DNA of 64,000 nt from Solen grandis (taxonomy: Eukaryota > Mollusca > Bivalvia > Adapedonta > Solenidae). The position numbers were made by a program, and so were the translations under genes. The stretch spans positions 37,178,887-37,242,886 of the forward strand of contig CM037785.1 in the NCBI GenBank assembly GCA_021229015.1, in the 5' to 3' direction. Of the stretch, positions 25,085 to 36,516 are shown one piece after another (position 1 is the first letter of the stretch; every line of letters starts with the position of its first letter). Below the pieces are notes generated by a model. That model was not told where the DNA came from, did not search any database, and was given only the letters and a program-made list of their open reading frames with translations.

Positions 25085-25630
25085 AGGTCAGAACAAAAAT
25101 ATTTTAAGGTACAATTGTTTCAAGTTTCTTGATGGTGTGAAGTCATCTTAATAGAAAAACAAGCTTAAGCATGAAGGACAGAACAACTTATTTTACCATA
25201 TTTATCAAACCCTGAAATCTAGGTCAGTCATAAAATTGAAAAAATATTGCATAAATTATGATCTGATAAGTAATGTTACCTTCATAGTGAAAAGCTTAAA
25301 CGCAAAGGTAAAACGGTCGCCATGTTCATTCAACAGTGAAATATAGGTCACAGCCAAAAGATTGCATGGAAGTGGAATAGTTCATATATTGTATACCAAG
25401 TTTCATAATGATGTGATGTCATCTTTATTAAGAGAGGCTCAAACGTAAAGGTAATCGAGTCAAAACAACAATTTTATCAGGTTTATCAAAACCGTGACCT
25501 ATTGTCACATCCATAAATTGCCTACATATTAAAAAAAAGTTTATATCATAATGCACATAATGCACATGTGTGCTAAGTTTCATGGTGATTTGAGAAAAAA
25601 GAATTCCCATCCCAGACAAAGTTGGCAGAC
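25085..25630 (+). mobile_element. interspersed repeat with internal subunits, copy 1
   Basis: About three diverged internal subunits of roughly 170 bp, each with CAAGTTTCATAATGATGTGA, GTCATCTTTAT, and AAAGCTTAAACGCAAAGGTA. The same family occurs at 49362-49996 and has the look of a common bivalve interspersed repeat. It interrupts an array subunit that resumes with AAAGTTCGGGTTTAATC at about 25633, so it inserted after the array formed. Confidence 0.7.
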
Positions 25631-26474
25631 AATAAAGTTCGGGTTTAATCTAAATAAATATAAATGATATATAAATGGAAATATTTACTTCTTATATAGA
25701 TTTGCAATTGAAAAGTGGAGGGTTAGTAGCACTTCATAGAGCATGTACGTGTGTTTTCCTTTTAGTTATTTTTTGTTTTGCGTTGTGATGAAAATAGAAT
25801 ATGTAGCTTTAATTTTGTGCCATCCACCACGTATCCAGAATAACCTTCACTTTAATCTTCCTACAGGCCAGGGTCTAAATGAAGCCGTCTATCTACTACA
25901 AATAGAAAGCTTAGGATAAAAGCGAATCTCAGATTTAATCTAACATATATATTTCAAATGACTAAGAAAAAAAACTAAGAAAAAAAATTCTTCTAAATCT
26001 GACAAAGCTACCACCGTGTTTGAAAGATATGTGCTGCTTGTTGATGTCAAATGTTATTCCTGTTCAACCATTTTCATGACTTTCTCAGATGCAAAGTACT
26101 GGTTCAACCCCTGAACCTCAGAGAGGGATAAGTATAAATTTCAACTGTATTAAATTATTTTGCTATGCAAATTGATTGAAATGAAGAAAATAAATGTAGC
26201 CTTAAGTGAATGCGTATCCAGGAAAACCTTAACATCTTCCAACAGGTCGGTAACGATAGCCTCTACTGAAATAGAAAGTTAATGTATGAAAAAAGCGAAC
26301 AAAAAAACTATTTTTTGTTATTCTTTTGATTTTACATTATAAAATATATCTAGAAATGGCATTTACAAAATATATTGCTAAGCATAAGGATTCAAATTAG
26401 AGAAATATGTGAGGCCTGTATCCTTTATGTATCTAATAGTAGGTCCATGTTCACTTATCATTCACTTACCAATA

Positions 26475-26475
26475 A

Positions 26476-26507
<32 letters not shown>
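26475..26507 (+). repeat. (TA)n(GA)n microsatellite
   Basis: A compound dinucleotide repeat between two array subunits. Confidence 0.9.
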
Positions 26508-27239
26508 CTATTTACTATTTTCTACATTTGTAGCTGTGAAGTGGACAGTAGTAGTTAAAAGAATCAAATTACCAGCATGTCTTAATGAAACATGTTGCAA
26601 GTTACGTTGTTAATGCATGTATTCCTGTTTAGAATGGATTACATGTATCTTGTTATGCGTAGTGATATATTTGTGCCGAATCGACGTTTAACGTATTAAT
26701 AATACTGAGAAAAATATGTGACTTTAAGGATGTGGATCTAGAAGGAGTTCCAAGTGGCCGTCATTTCGTTCAACACAGTAACGATCGGGAGGGATTACTA
26801 TAAGTTGTAAGACCCTTTTTCACAGTTGAGGTTAAAATATTCGTTCAAATTGTAAATTTTTAAAATAATTAAAGGATTTAACCTTACATTATCTAACCAA
26901 AGATAAATGGCAGAAGATGTTCATTCATTGAAATATTACAATACATTAAACAGAACTTAGATTATTTTGTTATGCATATTGATTGAATTGAGAAAAAAAG
27001 TGGCCTTAGGCATGTGTGACCAAAAGAAGGTCAACGCGTCCATCTCAGTCACCCACTTCGAATCTAGGAATACCTTAACGTAGTTATTAGGTCGGTAACG
27101 ATGGCCTCTTCTAGAAAAAAGGAAAGTTGTAACAAAATTAATGTGTGGTTCTGTTTATAATGAAGGGCGCCATGAAGATGAGGGGTTCGAAAGCCATTAG
27201 ACGTTATACGAAATTCACATGCGAAACGTACTGGTCCAA

Positions 27240-27267
27240 CCCCCCCCCCCCCCCCCCCAAAAAAAAA
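27240..27267 (+). repeat. poly-C (about 19) then poly-A
   Basis: Starts at the CTGGTCCAACCC position of the array's tRNA-derived segment, where other units have only three C, so it grew from that motif. Confidence 0.9.
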
Positions 27268-28819
27268 GAAAAAAAGCTTAATCTGAACTACATATTTTGC
27301 ATATTGATGGAACCATGCATGTGTGTCAAGTAGGAGGTTCACTGCGTATCCTGAACAAACCTAACAGGTCAGAAACGGTGGCCTCTACTAGGAAAGGTAA
27401 ATGGGTAAATAAATGCGAAAAATATTGATGTTCTGTGTCGACTTTTAGGATGTATATACACATTTAAATAAAAAATTCTTTATGTTTTTTTCTTTACATT
27501 ATGAGATTTATCTTGAAATGGCAGTCCCTTTCATCCTAAATAATAGTTGTCAATGTGAGTTTCCAGTTTATACATTATTTTGCTATACATAAATTAAAAT
27601 TAGAGCAATATGGTAAGCCCTTATCCTTTATGTGTCCAACAGTAGGCCTTTGTTCACTCATCCACTGCTTATGAGGAAAACCTTCACATAAATATTCTTA
27701 CAAGACATGGTCTAACCGAAGCCGTCTTTATCATGTAACGATAACATCTACAATAAATATAAAATCGATGTTAAATTCGTGGAAAAGTAAGTTATTCATA
27801 AATCTTAATAGACTTAATTGAGTATACATGTATAGAGAATCATTCAGTTTTTTTTCGAAGTAAAATATAGTGTTGGTATACAGCAAAGCAAACAACCGTC
27901 GGGTTTTAATATAATGTTCTGCTAGTCCTTATCCAAATCGTCAACGTGTTTTTCTTGTTATAATACTACGCATAATAAAAAAAATGCTTAGCCTTTATGA
28001 TGATATGTATCGTTTACCCTAAGTGCGTCAATTTCTCCTGTTAAGAATTCATAGCGTATCCAAAATTCACATACAGTTTTCCTATAAGTCGGGAGTAATC
28101 GAGACCGTTTTTGTCGGTAGCTAAATAGCTCTACTCGTATTAGAAGATGGATATTCAAAATTTAAGGGAAAGAATGAATCTCAGATTTGATCGTAATACA
28201 TATTATAAGAAATGAATTTCAAACTTAAACCGTTTGTATATACAAAACTATAACAGATGAAATTATTGTCTTGTATTTCTTACCCAAATGTGTATCCAGG
28301 ACCACCTCTCACTACAGTTCATCAAGGTCAAGGAATAGCTGAAGCCGTCTTCATCATGTAAATAGAAAATGGAGCATGAGAAAAAAAAATTCGGGGTTTA
28401 AATGATTAAAGAATTATTTACTGTTTTCTAAATGTGTAGCTGAAAAGTGGTCAGTAGTAGTACATCATAGAACAAACATTACCGCCGAGCTTTAATGGAA
28501 TACGTTGCTTGTTTGACGGTCAATATGTGTTTTCCTATTTAAAATAAATTATGTTGTAATGGGTAGTGATGAAAATAAGAATATTCGAGTATTAAGCTTT
28601 TTTGTGTCCAGTTAAGGGACAGTCATCTTTCGTAAATCCAGGACAACAAGACAGTCTTCATAGCCGATGCTTTCTTTATAGAGTATCGAAAACTACTGCT
28701 AGAAATAGAAAATGGTTTTTAAAAACTGAAGGACTGAAATGAAAATCAGATTTAATCTTTCTAACCCTAAATCTATATCGCTAACACGGTCGATATGTGC
28801 ATCTGCTAATAATAAACAA

Positions 28820-28940
28820 CGCAATTGTCCAGTGGCAATTTACTTGACTGTTGATGTGAAGGTTGTGGGTTCTAACCCCGCTAGGGCAAGGACATAACCT
28901 CAGGTGAAAAGTACTGGTCCAACCCAAGAACAGTTGAGAT
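28820..28940 (+). mobile_element. tRNA-Arg-like segment of array unit
   Basis: A D-arm-like GTCCAGTGGCAA, a T-arm GTGGGTTCTAACCCC, then the shared body GCAAGGACATAACCTC and AAAAGTACTGGTCCAACCCA. The anticodon arm is degenerate. Confidence 0.6.
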
Positions 28941-29271
28941 GAAGTGTACAAGTTACAAGAATAATTGTTAAATACATATTGATGTAACTGAAAAAAACAT
29001 ATGTGGCCTGAAGCACGCGTCAAGAAGGTCCACGTGCCCATCTCAGTCACCAGCAGTGTATACAGGACAACATGTCAGGTCAGATACTGGCTGAGCTGAT
29101 TTCATTGGGTATCAATGACTTCTACAAAAATAGAAAATAGATATTTAAAATTGTGTACAAAAACAAAGTTCGTAGTAAATGATTTAAATTACCATGGAAA
29201 GATGAAACACTGTTCATATGTACCTATCTGTTTATAATAAAGGGCGCCGTGGGCCAGTGTTAACCTATTTG

Positions 29272-29458
29272 GGTGCCTGGATAGCGTTGTGGTAACGTAC
29301 TTCGCTTCTCAACAAAGCGTTCCGGGTTCGATCCCGGTTAACGTGGATTTTCTCCGATTTTCTCTCACAATTATGACCATATACGCTGTCATCCGAGCCA
29401 TCAAGAATGATTGTATTTAAGTTGTAAATGTAATGTAAAATAAATTAAGTTTAAACTA
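29272..29458 (+). mobile_element. SINE inserted into array tRNA segment
   Basis: The head has an A-box-like TAGCGTTGTGG (29282-29292) and the exact B-box GGTTCGATCCC (29325-29335), with a body ending in AT-rich sequence. It is flanked by AACCTATTTG (29262-29271) and AACATATTTG (29459-29468), a 10 bp target-site duplication with one difference. It splits an array tRNA-Arg-like segment: GGCGCCGTGGGCCAGTG lies to the left and GATCGGAAAATTGTGGGTTC to the right. A related head lies at 37903-37975. Confidence 0.8.
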
Positions 29459-30174
29459 AACATATTTGACAACAGATCGGAAAATTGTGGGTTCGAACCC
29501 CTATCTTGACAAAGTCTATGTCATTCCCAAGAACACGTTTCCTATTCTACGTTAAATGAATAAGTTTAAACTGCTATGTAAATTGATGGCACTGAAAAAA
29601 GTTTATGGCTTAAATGTCGAGAGAAGGTCCACGTGCCCATCTCAGTTACCCACTGAGTATCTAGGACAATCTATTTTCTAGATTTGAAGCTGAAAATGTG
29701 GAGAGTATAAGTACAGCATACTTTCGGGTTTTAATGAAATGTGAAATGTGTTTCACTGTCAATGTGTGTTTACCTATTCGTTATTAACTATTCGCAATGC
29801 GCAGAGATGACAAATAGAAATAATTATAGCTTTCAGCCTTTGTGTCCAGTAGGAATCATCTTCCGTGTATCCAAGAAAACCTCCACATAGTCTTCCTATA
29901 TGTCAGAGTCTAGATGAGGCCGCTTTTATCTGGAATTTTATATATTTTATCTGGAATCGATGACTTCTATTAGAAACAGAAAATAGGTGTTTAAATACTG
30001 GGCGATTGAAATGAATATCAGATTTATCTAACTAGATCAGATTCATTTTTATACGAAATTTATTTTAAGCTGAAAGTAGTTATATACCATTAACTACCGC
30101 GGATGAAATAATTGGCTATCCAGTTTAACCCTAAATTTGAAACACAGCCGTAACACAGTTTTTTTTTGTTTATA

Positions 30175-30320
30175 ATGAAGACCGCCGTGGGCCAGTGGTA
30201 ACATAAGAACTGCGGATCCAAAGGTTCAAAGCCCGTAGGAGGGTGGGTGGGGGGCACGAATTTCTTATGACGTTCAAAGCGTTAAGTACTGGTCTTTCGC
30301 AGGGATAGTCGAAAGGGGAT
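30175..30320 (+). mobile_element. tRNA-Arg-like segment of array unit
   Basis: GCCGTGGGCCAGTGGTAACA, then ACTGCGGATCCAAAGG, followed by a damaged T-arm and the body motif AAGTACTGGTCT. A G-rich run GGAGGGTGGGTGGGGGG interrupts it. Confidence 0.6.
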
Positions 30321-30488
30321 TAGTAAAAGTTGTAAGAATCGATGAAAAAAACAAATACGGCCTTAAGCAAGTGTGTCCAGAAGAAGGTCCACGTGCCCAT
30401 CTCTGTCATCCACTGCCTATCCAGGACAACCTTAACAGGCTTTTAACGATGGCCTATCCAAATAAATGGCTGTATGACTACTTGAATT

Positions 30489-30640
30489 TACCGTCGCTTC
30501 GACAGGATTTCAGTCATATAGCGACATCCAGCTAATTACAGGTGGAGGAAGACCCCGAATGCACGGAGGCATCCGGGTAGAACCACTGATCCACCGCAAG
30601 CCAGCTGGAAGGCTTCCTCATATGAAAGTCCAAATGACCC
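30489..30640 (-). mobile_element. SINE fragment (same family as 4214)
   Basis: Reverse copy of the 3' and central blocks: TACCGTCGCTTCGACAGGAT, CAGTCATATAGCGACATCC, CATCCGGGTAGAACCAC and GCCAGCTGGAAGGCTTCCTC. The tRNA head is missing or too diverged to see. It sits inside an array unit. Confidence 0.8.
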
Positions 30641-31754
30641 TTAGCTATTTGGTATAAGAAATTTTCATGACATTTTCATCCAAACAGTAAAGACTGGGAG
30701 GGAGTATTTTAAGTTAAAATCTTTTTAACAATGATTAAAGTAGCAGTTAAAACTTAAAACTAATACTTTTTATGCATATTGATGGAACTGAGATATATTT
30801 ATGTGTCAAGTATAAGGGTCCTTCTGTACATCTCAGTTACCCACTACGTATCAAGGACAATCCTTAACATTGTCTTCAAATAGGTTGGTAACGATGGCCT
30901 TGTAAAAAGCGAATTTGTGCGTTTTGTAGAAGGTCCACGTGTCAATCTCAGTCAGCCACTGTCTATCCAGGACAACCGCAACAGTCTTCAAACAGGCCGA
31001 TAATGATGGCTTCAACAGAAAAAGGTGTATGAAACAAGCGAAAAATAAGCCAATGAAGTTCTGGGTCATTAAAGATTTTGACAATTATTTAAAAGAACGT
31101 ACATATTTCTTTTCATTATTTTTTACACTGTCATTAAGATATTTCTAGAAATTTTAGTCCTCTTCACTCTAGATTATAGTTTTTAAGTTAACAATGTGTG
31201 TACCCTATTTACAATTAATCACGTTGCTATGTTTAATTATGAAATTAGAGCAACATATGAATCCTTTATGGGTCCGTAGAAAGTCTATGTGCCTATATCA
31301 CTCATGCACTGCTTATTAGGACAACATTCAAACGAGTGTTCTTAATCGACATGGTCACACTTTAAGCTGTCTTTATGTAACAAAAGCGTCTACCAGAAAC
31401 AGAAAATGGACACTAAGAAGAAAAAAATGAGGTTAATCTAAATAATTTTAATGATAATTCTTATCAATATAGTGATATGAATTAGAAAAAAATGCAGCGT
31501 TTAGCTTTTTTTGTCCAGTAGAAGGCCATCCATCATCCATGTATCCAGTCTTCCTTAAAGTTCAGATTCTACGTGAGGCTGTCATTATTGAGTATCGAAG
31601 ACTTCAACTAAAAACCGAAAAAGGGTGTTTAAAAACTTAGGGACTAAAATGAAAATAAGATTGTCTTAATTAATCATACAACGGATGGAATCATTGGCTT
31701 TTATTCCAAACACTTATTGTACAGGAGTAAACACTGTCAATGTGCGTCTATAAT

Positions 31755-31862
31755 GAAGGACGCCGGGATCCAGTGGTAACATACCCGACTGCGGATCCGA
31801 AGATTTCATATGACCTTTCCAGGCGCAAAGTACTGGTCTAACCAATGAACAGTCAAGAGGGA
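31755..31862 (+). mobile_element. tRNA-Arg-like segment of array unit
   Basis: GATCCAGTGGTAACATACCC and GACTGCGGATCCGAAG are well kept. The T-arm is deleted, and the body resumes at TTTCCAGGCGCAAAGTACTG. Confidence 0.65.
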
Positions 31863-32089
31863 TGTGTGTCTAGTAAAACATCCACGCGCCCATCTCAGTC
31901 ACCCAATGCGTTTCAAAGATTACATTAACATAGTCTTCCAACGGGTCAGTAGCGATGGCTTCTTCTAAAAACAAAACCGGATGTATGTTAAAAAGCGAAA
32001 ACATTGAAGTTATGTGTTGTCTTAGGATTTAAATGATTATTTGAAAAAAAAATGTATATATTCTTTTCTCTTTCCTTGTTTACATTTTT

Positions 32090-32640
32090 CTAAAAATGAT
32101 TGTTGTCAAATGAGTAGGAGACGGGCTATTTCCTTCCAAGCAGATATTAATCCCATATTGCCATATGGTGTGGAATCTGTTAAATTTTTGATTATATTCA
32201 GGAAAATATACATATGTCAAGCCTACAATGGACTTTAGAAACCACAAAAACATTCCACCAGCCAAACACAGGAGACATCTTCATGAATTCAGAATTACAC
32301 TTGGATACCACAAGACCTGAAAACATCAAAACCAAATCTGCACAACAGTTTCTCCAACTAAGAAGCAACATATCCTACACACCTTGCAAACAGACTACGG
32401 AGCAACCAAAATACGTATAGCAAAAACAAGCATGAAAAACCACACAGTAACTAAAAAAAACTGCGTCAATCGAAAAAAAAACCCATAAAACAACCGGAAC
32501 AACAACATGATCAGAAATCCACCAAATAAATGACAACCATAACCCAAATATTACATCGAAGGCTTCACATATTAAAAAAAAAAACATCTTAGATTTCATC
32601 TGATATCTGCTTGGAAAAACATAACTAATTCTCTCTCTTT
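32090..32640 (-). repeat. array flank cassette, middle copy
   Basis: Partial copy of the cassette at 19210-20230 and 52255-53230: GGAGACGGGCTATTTCCTTC, CAAGCCTACAATGGACTT, AAACACAGGAGACATCTTC, CTTGGATACCACAAGACC and ACATCGAAGGCTTCACATAT. The part with the exon-like block and GTGAGTATG is absent. On the minus strand it shares the peptide motif ICEAFDV and a following FGLWL with the right copy. Confidence 0.7.
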
Positions 32641-35505
32641 CTGAACACTAATCGAAAAAGTTGTCAAGTATAGTCTTCTAAAAGGTCGGCAACGATGCCT
32701 CTACTAGACTAAAGAAAATAGATATGTAAAAGATTTGTTACAAAGTTCATGTGATTCTATTTATAATTGGTCCAGTAGTAACACTGAGAATCCGAAGGTG
32801 ATGGGTTCGAAAACCATAAGGAGCAAGGACTTTTTACCGTCTTAAAATGCGAAACGTACTGGTCAAACCCAGGACCATTGAAGGGTATAAGTATAAATTG
32901 TAAGAACGTGTATCGCAATCGACATAAAATAATAAGCATGTGTGTCCAGTAGAAGGTCCATGTGTTCATCTCAGTCAGCCACTGCGTATACGGGTCAACC
33001 TCAACAGTCTTTAAACAGGTCGGTCACGATGGTATCTACTAGAAAAAGTAAATATATGTGTAAAAAGGCGGCAAAGATTTTCTGGAATGACCAAGATGAT
33101 TTACTGTTGGTTCGAACCCCGTTGGGGTCAAAGAGGTTTTATGACCTTTTTTAGGCGCAAAGTACTGGTCCAACACAGGAACCGTCGAGAGGGATTATTT
33201 TACGTTGTTAGAACGTTTTTCACAATCGATATTAAAAAAGTTGCTGTATTAACGTCCATTGTATTAAAACTGTTTTAATTTGCTATGCATATGATGAGAC
33301 TGAGATATCATATTTGTTGTGTGCAGTATAGAGGTCCTTCTGTCCATCTTATCACCCACTGCGTATCCAGGACAACCCTTAACATAGTCTTTCAATAGGT
33401 TGGTGACGATGGCCTTTACTAATCCGTTGGGGGAAAGGCTTTTTCACGAACTTAACATTGACAAAGTACTGGTTCAACCCAAGAATCGTCGGTAGGGATT
33501 AGTATATACTGTAAAAATCATTAGCGATGTGCTTTACGTGTTAGCAAACAATTTTACGAACTCGGAAGATGTTTCCGAATGTTAAAAAAATAGGTACATC
33601 TGACAAAAGAATCAGCGTGCATATGTGTAGGGCACAATTTTCCTCTTTGCATGCGCTATATTAAGTTCAAATTGATAATGATAATGTATGATGCTTTTCG
33701 CGTTAGCTTAAAATGATGTCATATAAAACGTGATATGGCCACACTGAAATAATTATTACGAAGTGAAAGATATCTGGGTATACAGCATTGAGCAAAGACA
33801 ACCCTTATGGTTTAAAGAAATGTGTTGCTACTCCTTGCTCTAAATATTTCTTTTCTCAATGTCATTGTGTGATTTTTATGCATAGTAGTGAAACTGAGAA
33901 AGAATAAATGTAGCATTTGCACTTTTTTTTTGTCCAGTAGAAGACCGATGTTTCCTTTATCAGTCATCAACTGTGTAACCAGGACAGTCTCTAAATACAG
34001 TCAGGGTCCAGCTGAAACCGTCCGATGATCTATTAGAAATAGAAAATCGATTAGATACAAAACTAATGTTCAGATTAAATATAATTTTAAAAGACAAATT
34101 TATATATAACTATGTATTTATTAATTTATTCATTTGTATCTGTTATGTGTACAATAGTTTTGCAACAAAACAAAAATTACCACCATGCTTTTTAATTAAA
34201 TATGAATTCAAGCCTAAATCAAATACATAGTAAAAAGAAATGAATTTCAAGCTGAAAGTCAAATCGTTTGTATGTGCACTACCACGTTTTTATTATTGAA
34301 ATCACTGGCTAATCTTTCTTGCACTAAATGTGTATATGCTAACACGGTCAACGTGTGCGCTTTTTGTTGATAATGAAGGATGGAGGGCCCCGTAGTCCAG
34401 TGGTATCACACCCGAACACGGATCCGACGTTTATGTGTTTGAACCAAGAAATTGTCGAGAGGAATCAGTATAAGTTGCATGGACTTTTTTAAGTATGAGG
34501 TTAACAGTCTTGGACAGTCTTCCAACAGGTCGGTAACGATGGTCTCTACTAAAAACAAAAATGGATGACTGAAAAAAAGCGAACTAAAAACATTGAATTT
34601 CTGGGTTGACAAAATGTTTTAAAAGATCACTTAAGAAAAAGTTTATTTTGGTCTTATTTTTTAACTTTACATTATTTTGTCTAGAAATGGCAATCCTTTT
34701 CATTCGAAATAAACTTTTAAATCGTAAATGTATATTTCCTGTTTATGAATTACTTTGCTGTGTATAATGATTTTAATAATAAAGGATAAAGGCTATGTCC
34801 AGTAGTAGGTCGATATGCACTGCTCACCAGGACAACATTCACATAGGTATTCTTCACGACATGGTCTAACTGAAGCCGTCTTAATCATATAACGATATCT
34901 CTACAAGAAATAGAGAATGAATGTAAAATTATTCGTAAATCTTTATAAATTTAATTGAGTATATATAAAGAAAACATTTAATTCGGTGGTTTTTTTTTTT
35001 AAATTTCGAAGTGAAATATACAACAGAGCAAAAATAACCTTCGGGTTTTGATATCGTTTCCTGCTAGTCCTTATTCGAATTGATATTAATTTAGTCGATG
35101 TGTGTTTTTCCTGTTTATAATACTACACATAATGATAAATATGAAATAAGTTTAGCCTTTATGATGATATGTAACGTTCACCCTAAGTGTGTCCAGTAGA
35201 TGATCCATTTCTTCTTTCAAGTCATCCGCAGCGAATCCAGGACAACCCTCACATATAGGCTTCCTACAAGTCGGGAGTTACCGAGACCTTTATTGTCGGT
35301 AAATAAAGAGCCCTACTAAATATTAAAATAATGGGTTGTTAAAAGCCGAAGGAATTAAATGAATCTCAGATTTAATCGGAATAATTTAATAATCAAAAAG
35401 CTGAAAGTCACATTTTTTGTATATACACCATCACGGATGAAATATTTTTTTCTGACCCTAAATGAATATACGTTACAACGGTTGAATGTGTATCTGTTAA
35501 TATTG

Positions 35506-35610
35506 AAGGTCGCCGTCGTCTAGTGGTAGCATCCGTGACTTCGGATCTGAAAGTTGTGGGTTCGAATACCGTTAAGGGCATCAAGGACATCATGACCTCA
35601 GGTGAAAGAT
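35506..35610 (+). mobile_element. tRNA-Arg(TCG)-like segment of array unit
   Basis: The clearest anticodon arm of the set: CGTGA, loop CTTCGGA with TCG at 35541-35543, then TCTGA. The A-box-like CGTCTAGTGGTAGC and the T-arm GTGGGTTCGAATACC are present. This identifies the array's tRNA-like component as tRNA-Arg-derived. Confidence 0.65.
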
Positions 35611-35898
35611 ACAAGGAAGAATAGACGTTAAAATACGTTTAACTTAAATTTAAAATAATTTGCTATGCATATTCATGAAATGAGAATATTATATGTGGCG
35701 TTAAGAACGCGTGTCGAAAAAAAAAAGGTCCAACTTAACCACCTTCGTATCCAGGACAACTTACATATATTCTTCCTACATGTTATGTACAGGATGAGCA
35801 GTCTTTTTTGGGTATCGAAGACTTCTACTAAGATATAAAAATTAAGATTTAAAAATTAGGAACAAAAACACGAGTTCGTTGTCAATCTAAGTAATAGA

Positions 35899-36074
35899 TA
35901 TACCATGGATTTTTTGCTGTTTGTGCCGGTATCGTAAATTATACCATAGTCAGGTGACCTTTCGATTTGTGACCTCACGAGACGAAGTCGAGTGAGGTTG
36001 GCAAATCGAAAGGTCACCTGACTATGGTATAATTTACGATACCGGCACAAAACAGCAAAAACATCCATGGTATA
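35899..36074. mobile_element. foldback element, 176 bp hairpin
   Basis: Two arms of about 80 bp are near-perfect reverse complements. TATACCATGGAT on the left matches ATCCATGGTATA on the right; GCCGGTATCGTAAATTATAC and AGTCAGGTGACCTTTCGATT are mirrored. The small loop lies around ACGAGACGAAGTCGAG, with ACCTCAC and GTGAGGT inside. This fits a foldback MITE or a recent inverted duplication; no clear target-site duplication was found. Confidence 0.85.
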
Positions 36075-36354
36075 TCTGTTTTAAGCTATAGCTTAAATTG
36101 CAGCATATTTGTTAATAATAATTTTAATATAGTTGGATAATATTGTTATGGCCAGAAAGTCGATTTAAAACAAACACAATTTAAAATTCTCCCAACCATC
36201 GCACGCGCAGAGCTTTAGTCTTATGTTAATTAGATCTTGCTGATGTCATCTTGTTGTTTCGAGTAGGTTGACCTGATTGGAAGCGGCACGGTTCCTGTGT
36301 TGGAAAGGTGTCGGCGCCAAATTCAGTCTAGAACAATCACTCTGACAGCCAAGC

Positions 36355-36516
36355 ATGGATTTCGATGATGGTGACAATTTGCTTCTTTCACAAGCTGTTG
36401 ATTTGGCGGAAATAGATATTTTGAGTATTTTTTCTGGTTTTGGTGGAGATGACATTTTGTTATCGCAATATATGGATTCTATTTTATTCATTCTATTTAT
36501 AGATCAGACATCGTGA
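36355..36516 (+). CDS. 53-residue ORF, Crypton-like start, truncated
   Basis: ATG at 36355 in context AAGCATGG opens a frame to a TGA at 36514-36516. The product begins MDFDDGDNLLLSQAV and continues with acidic and hydrophobic residues (DLAEIDILSIF, GGDDILLSQYMDS). Its acidic start resembles, as I recall it, the N-terminus of Crypton or DUF3504 tyrosine-recombinase-type proteins of molluscs; no catalytic region is present. The block (36170-36520) is richer in GC than nearby array DNA, carries no array motif, and adjoins the foldback element. CCATGGTATAATTT recurs at 36571-36584, so foldback and ORF may belong to one inserted mobile sequence. Family assignment is tentative. Confidence 0.35.
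   Translation: MDFDDGDNLLLSQAVDLAEIDILSIFSGFGGDDILLSQYMDSILFILFIDQTS

Noticed and set aside
35408..35614. Minus-strand frame with FEPTTFRSEV
   Set aside because: This peptide is the usual antisense translation of a tRNA T-arm and anticodon arm; it reflects the SINE segment and not a gene.
35856..36068. 70-codon minus-strand frame
   Set aside because: It covers both arms of the hairpin, so its peptide is an artefact of the inverted repeat.
36246..36491. 81-codon minus-strand frame
   Set aside because: It is antisense to the better plus-strand ORF at 36355-36516, and its serine-lysine-rich composition is what the reverse of that ORF gives.
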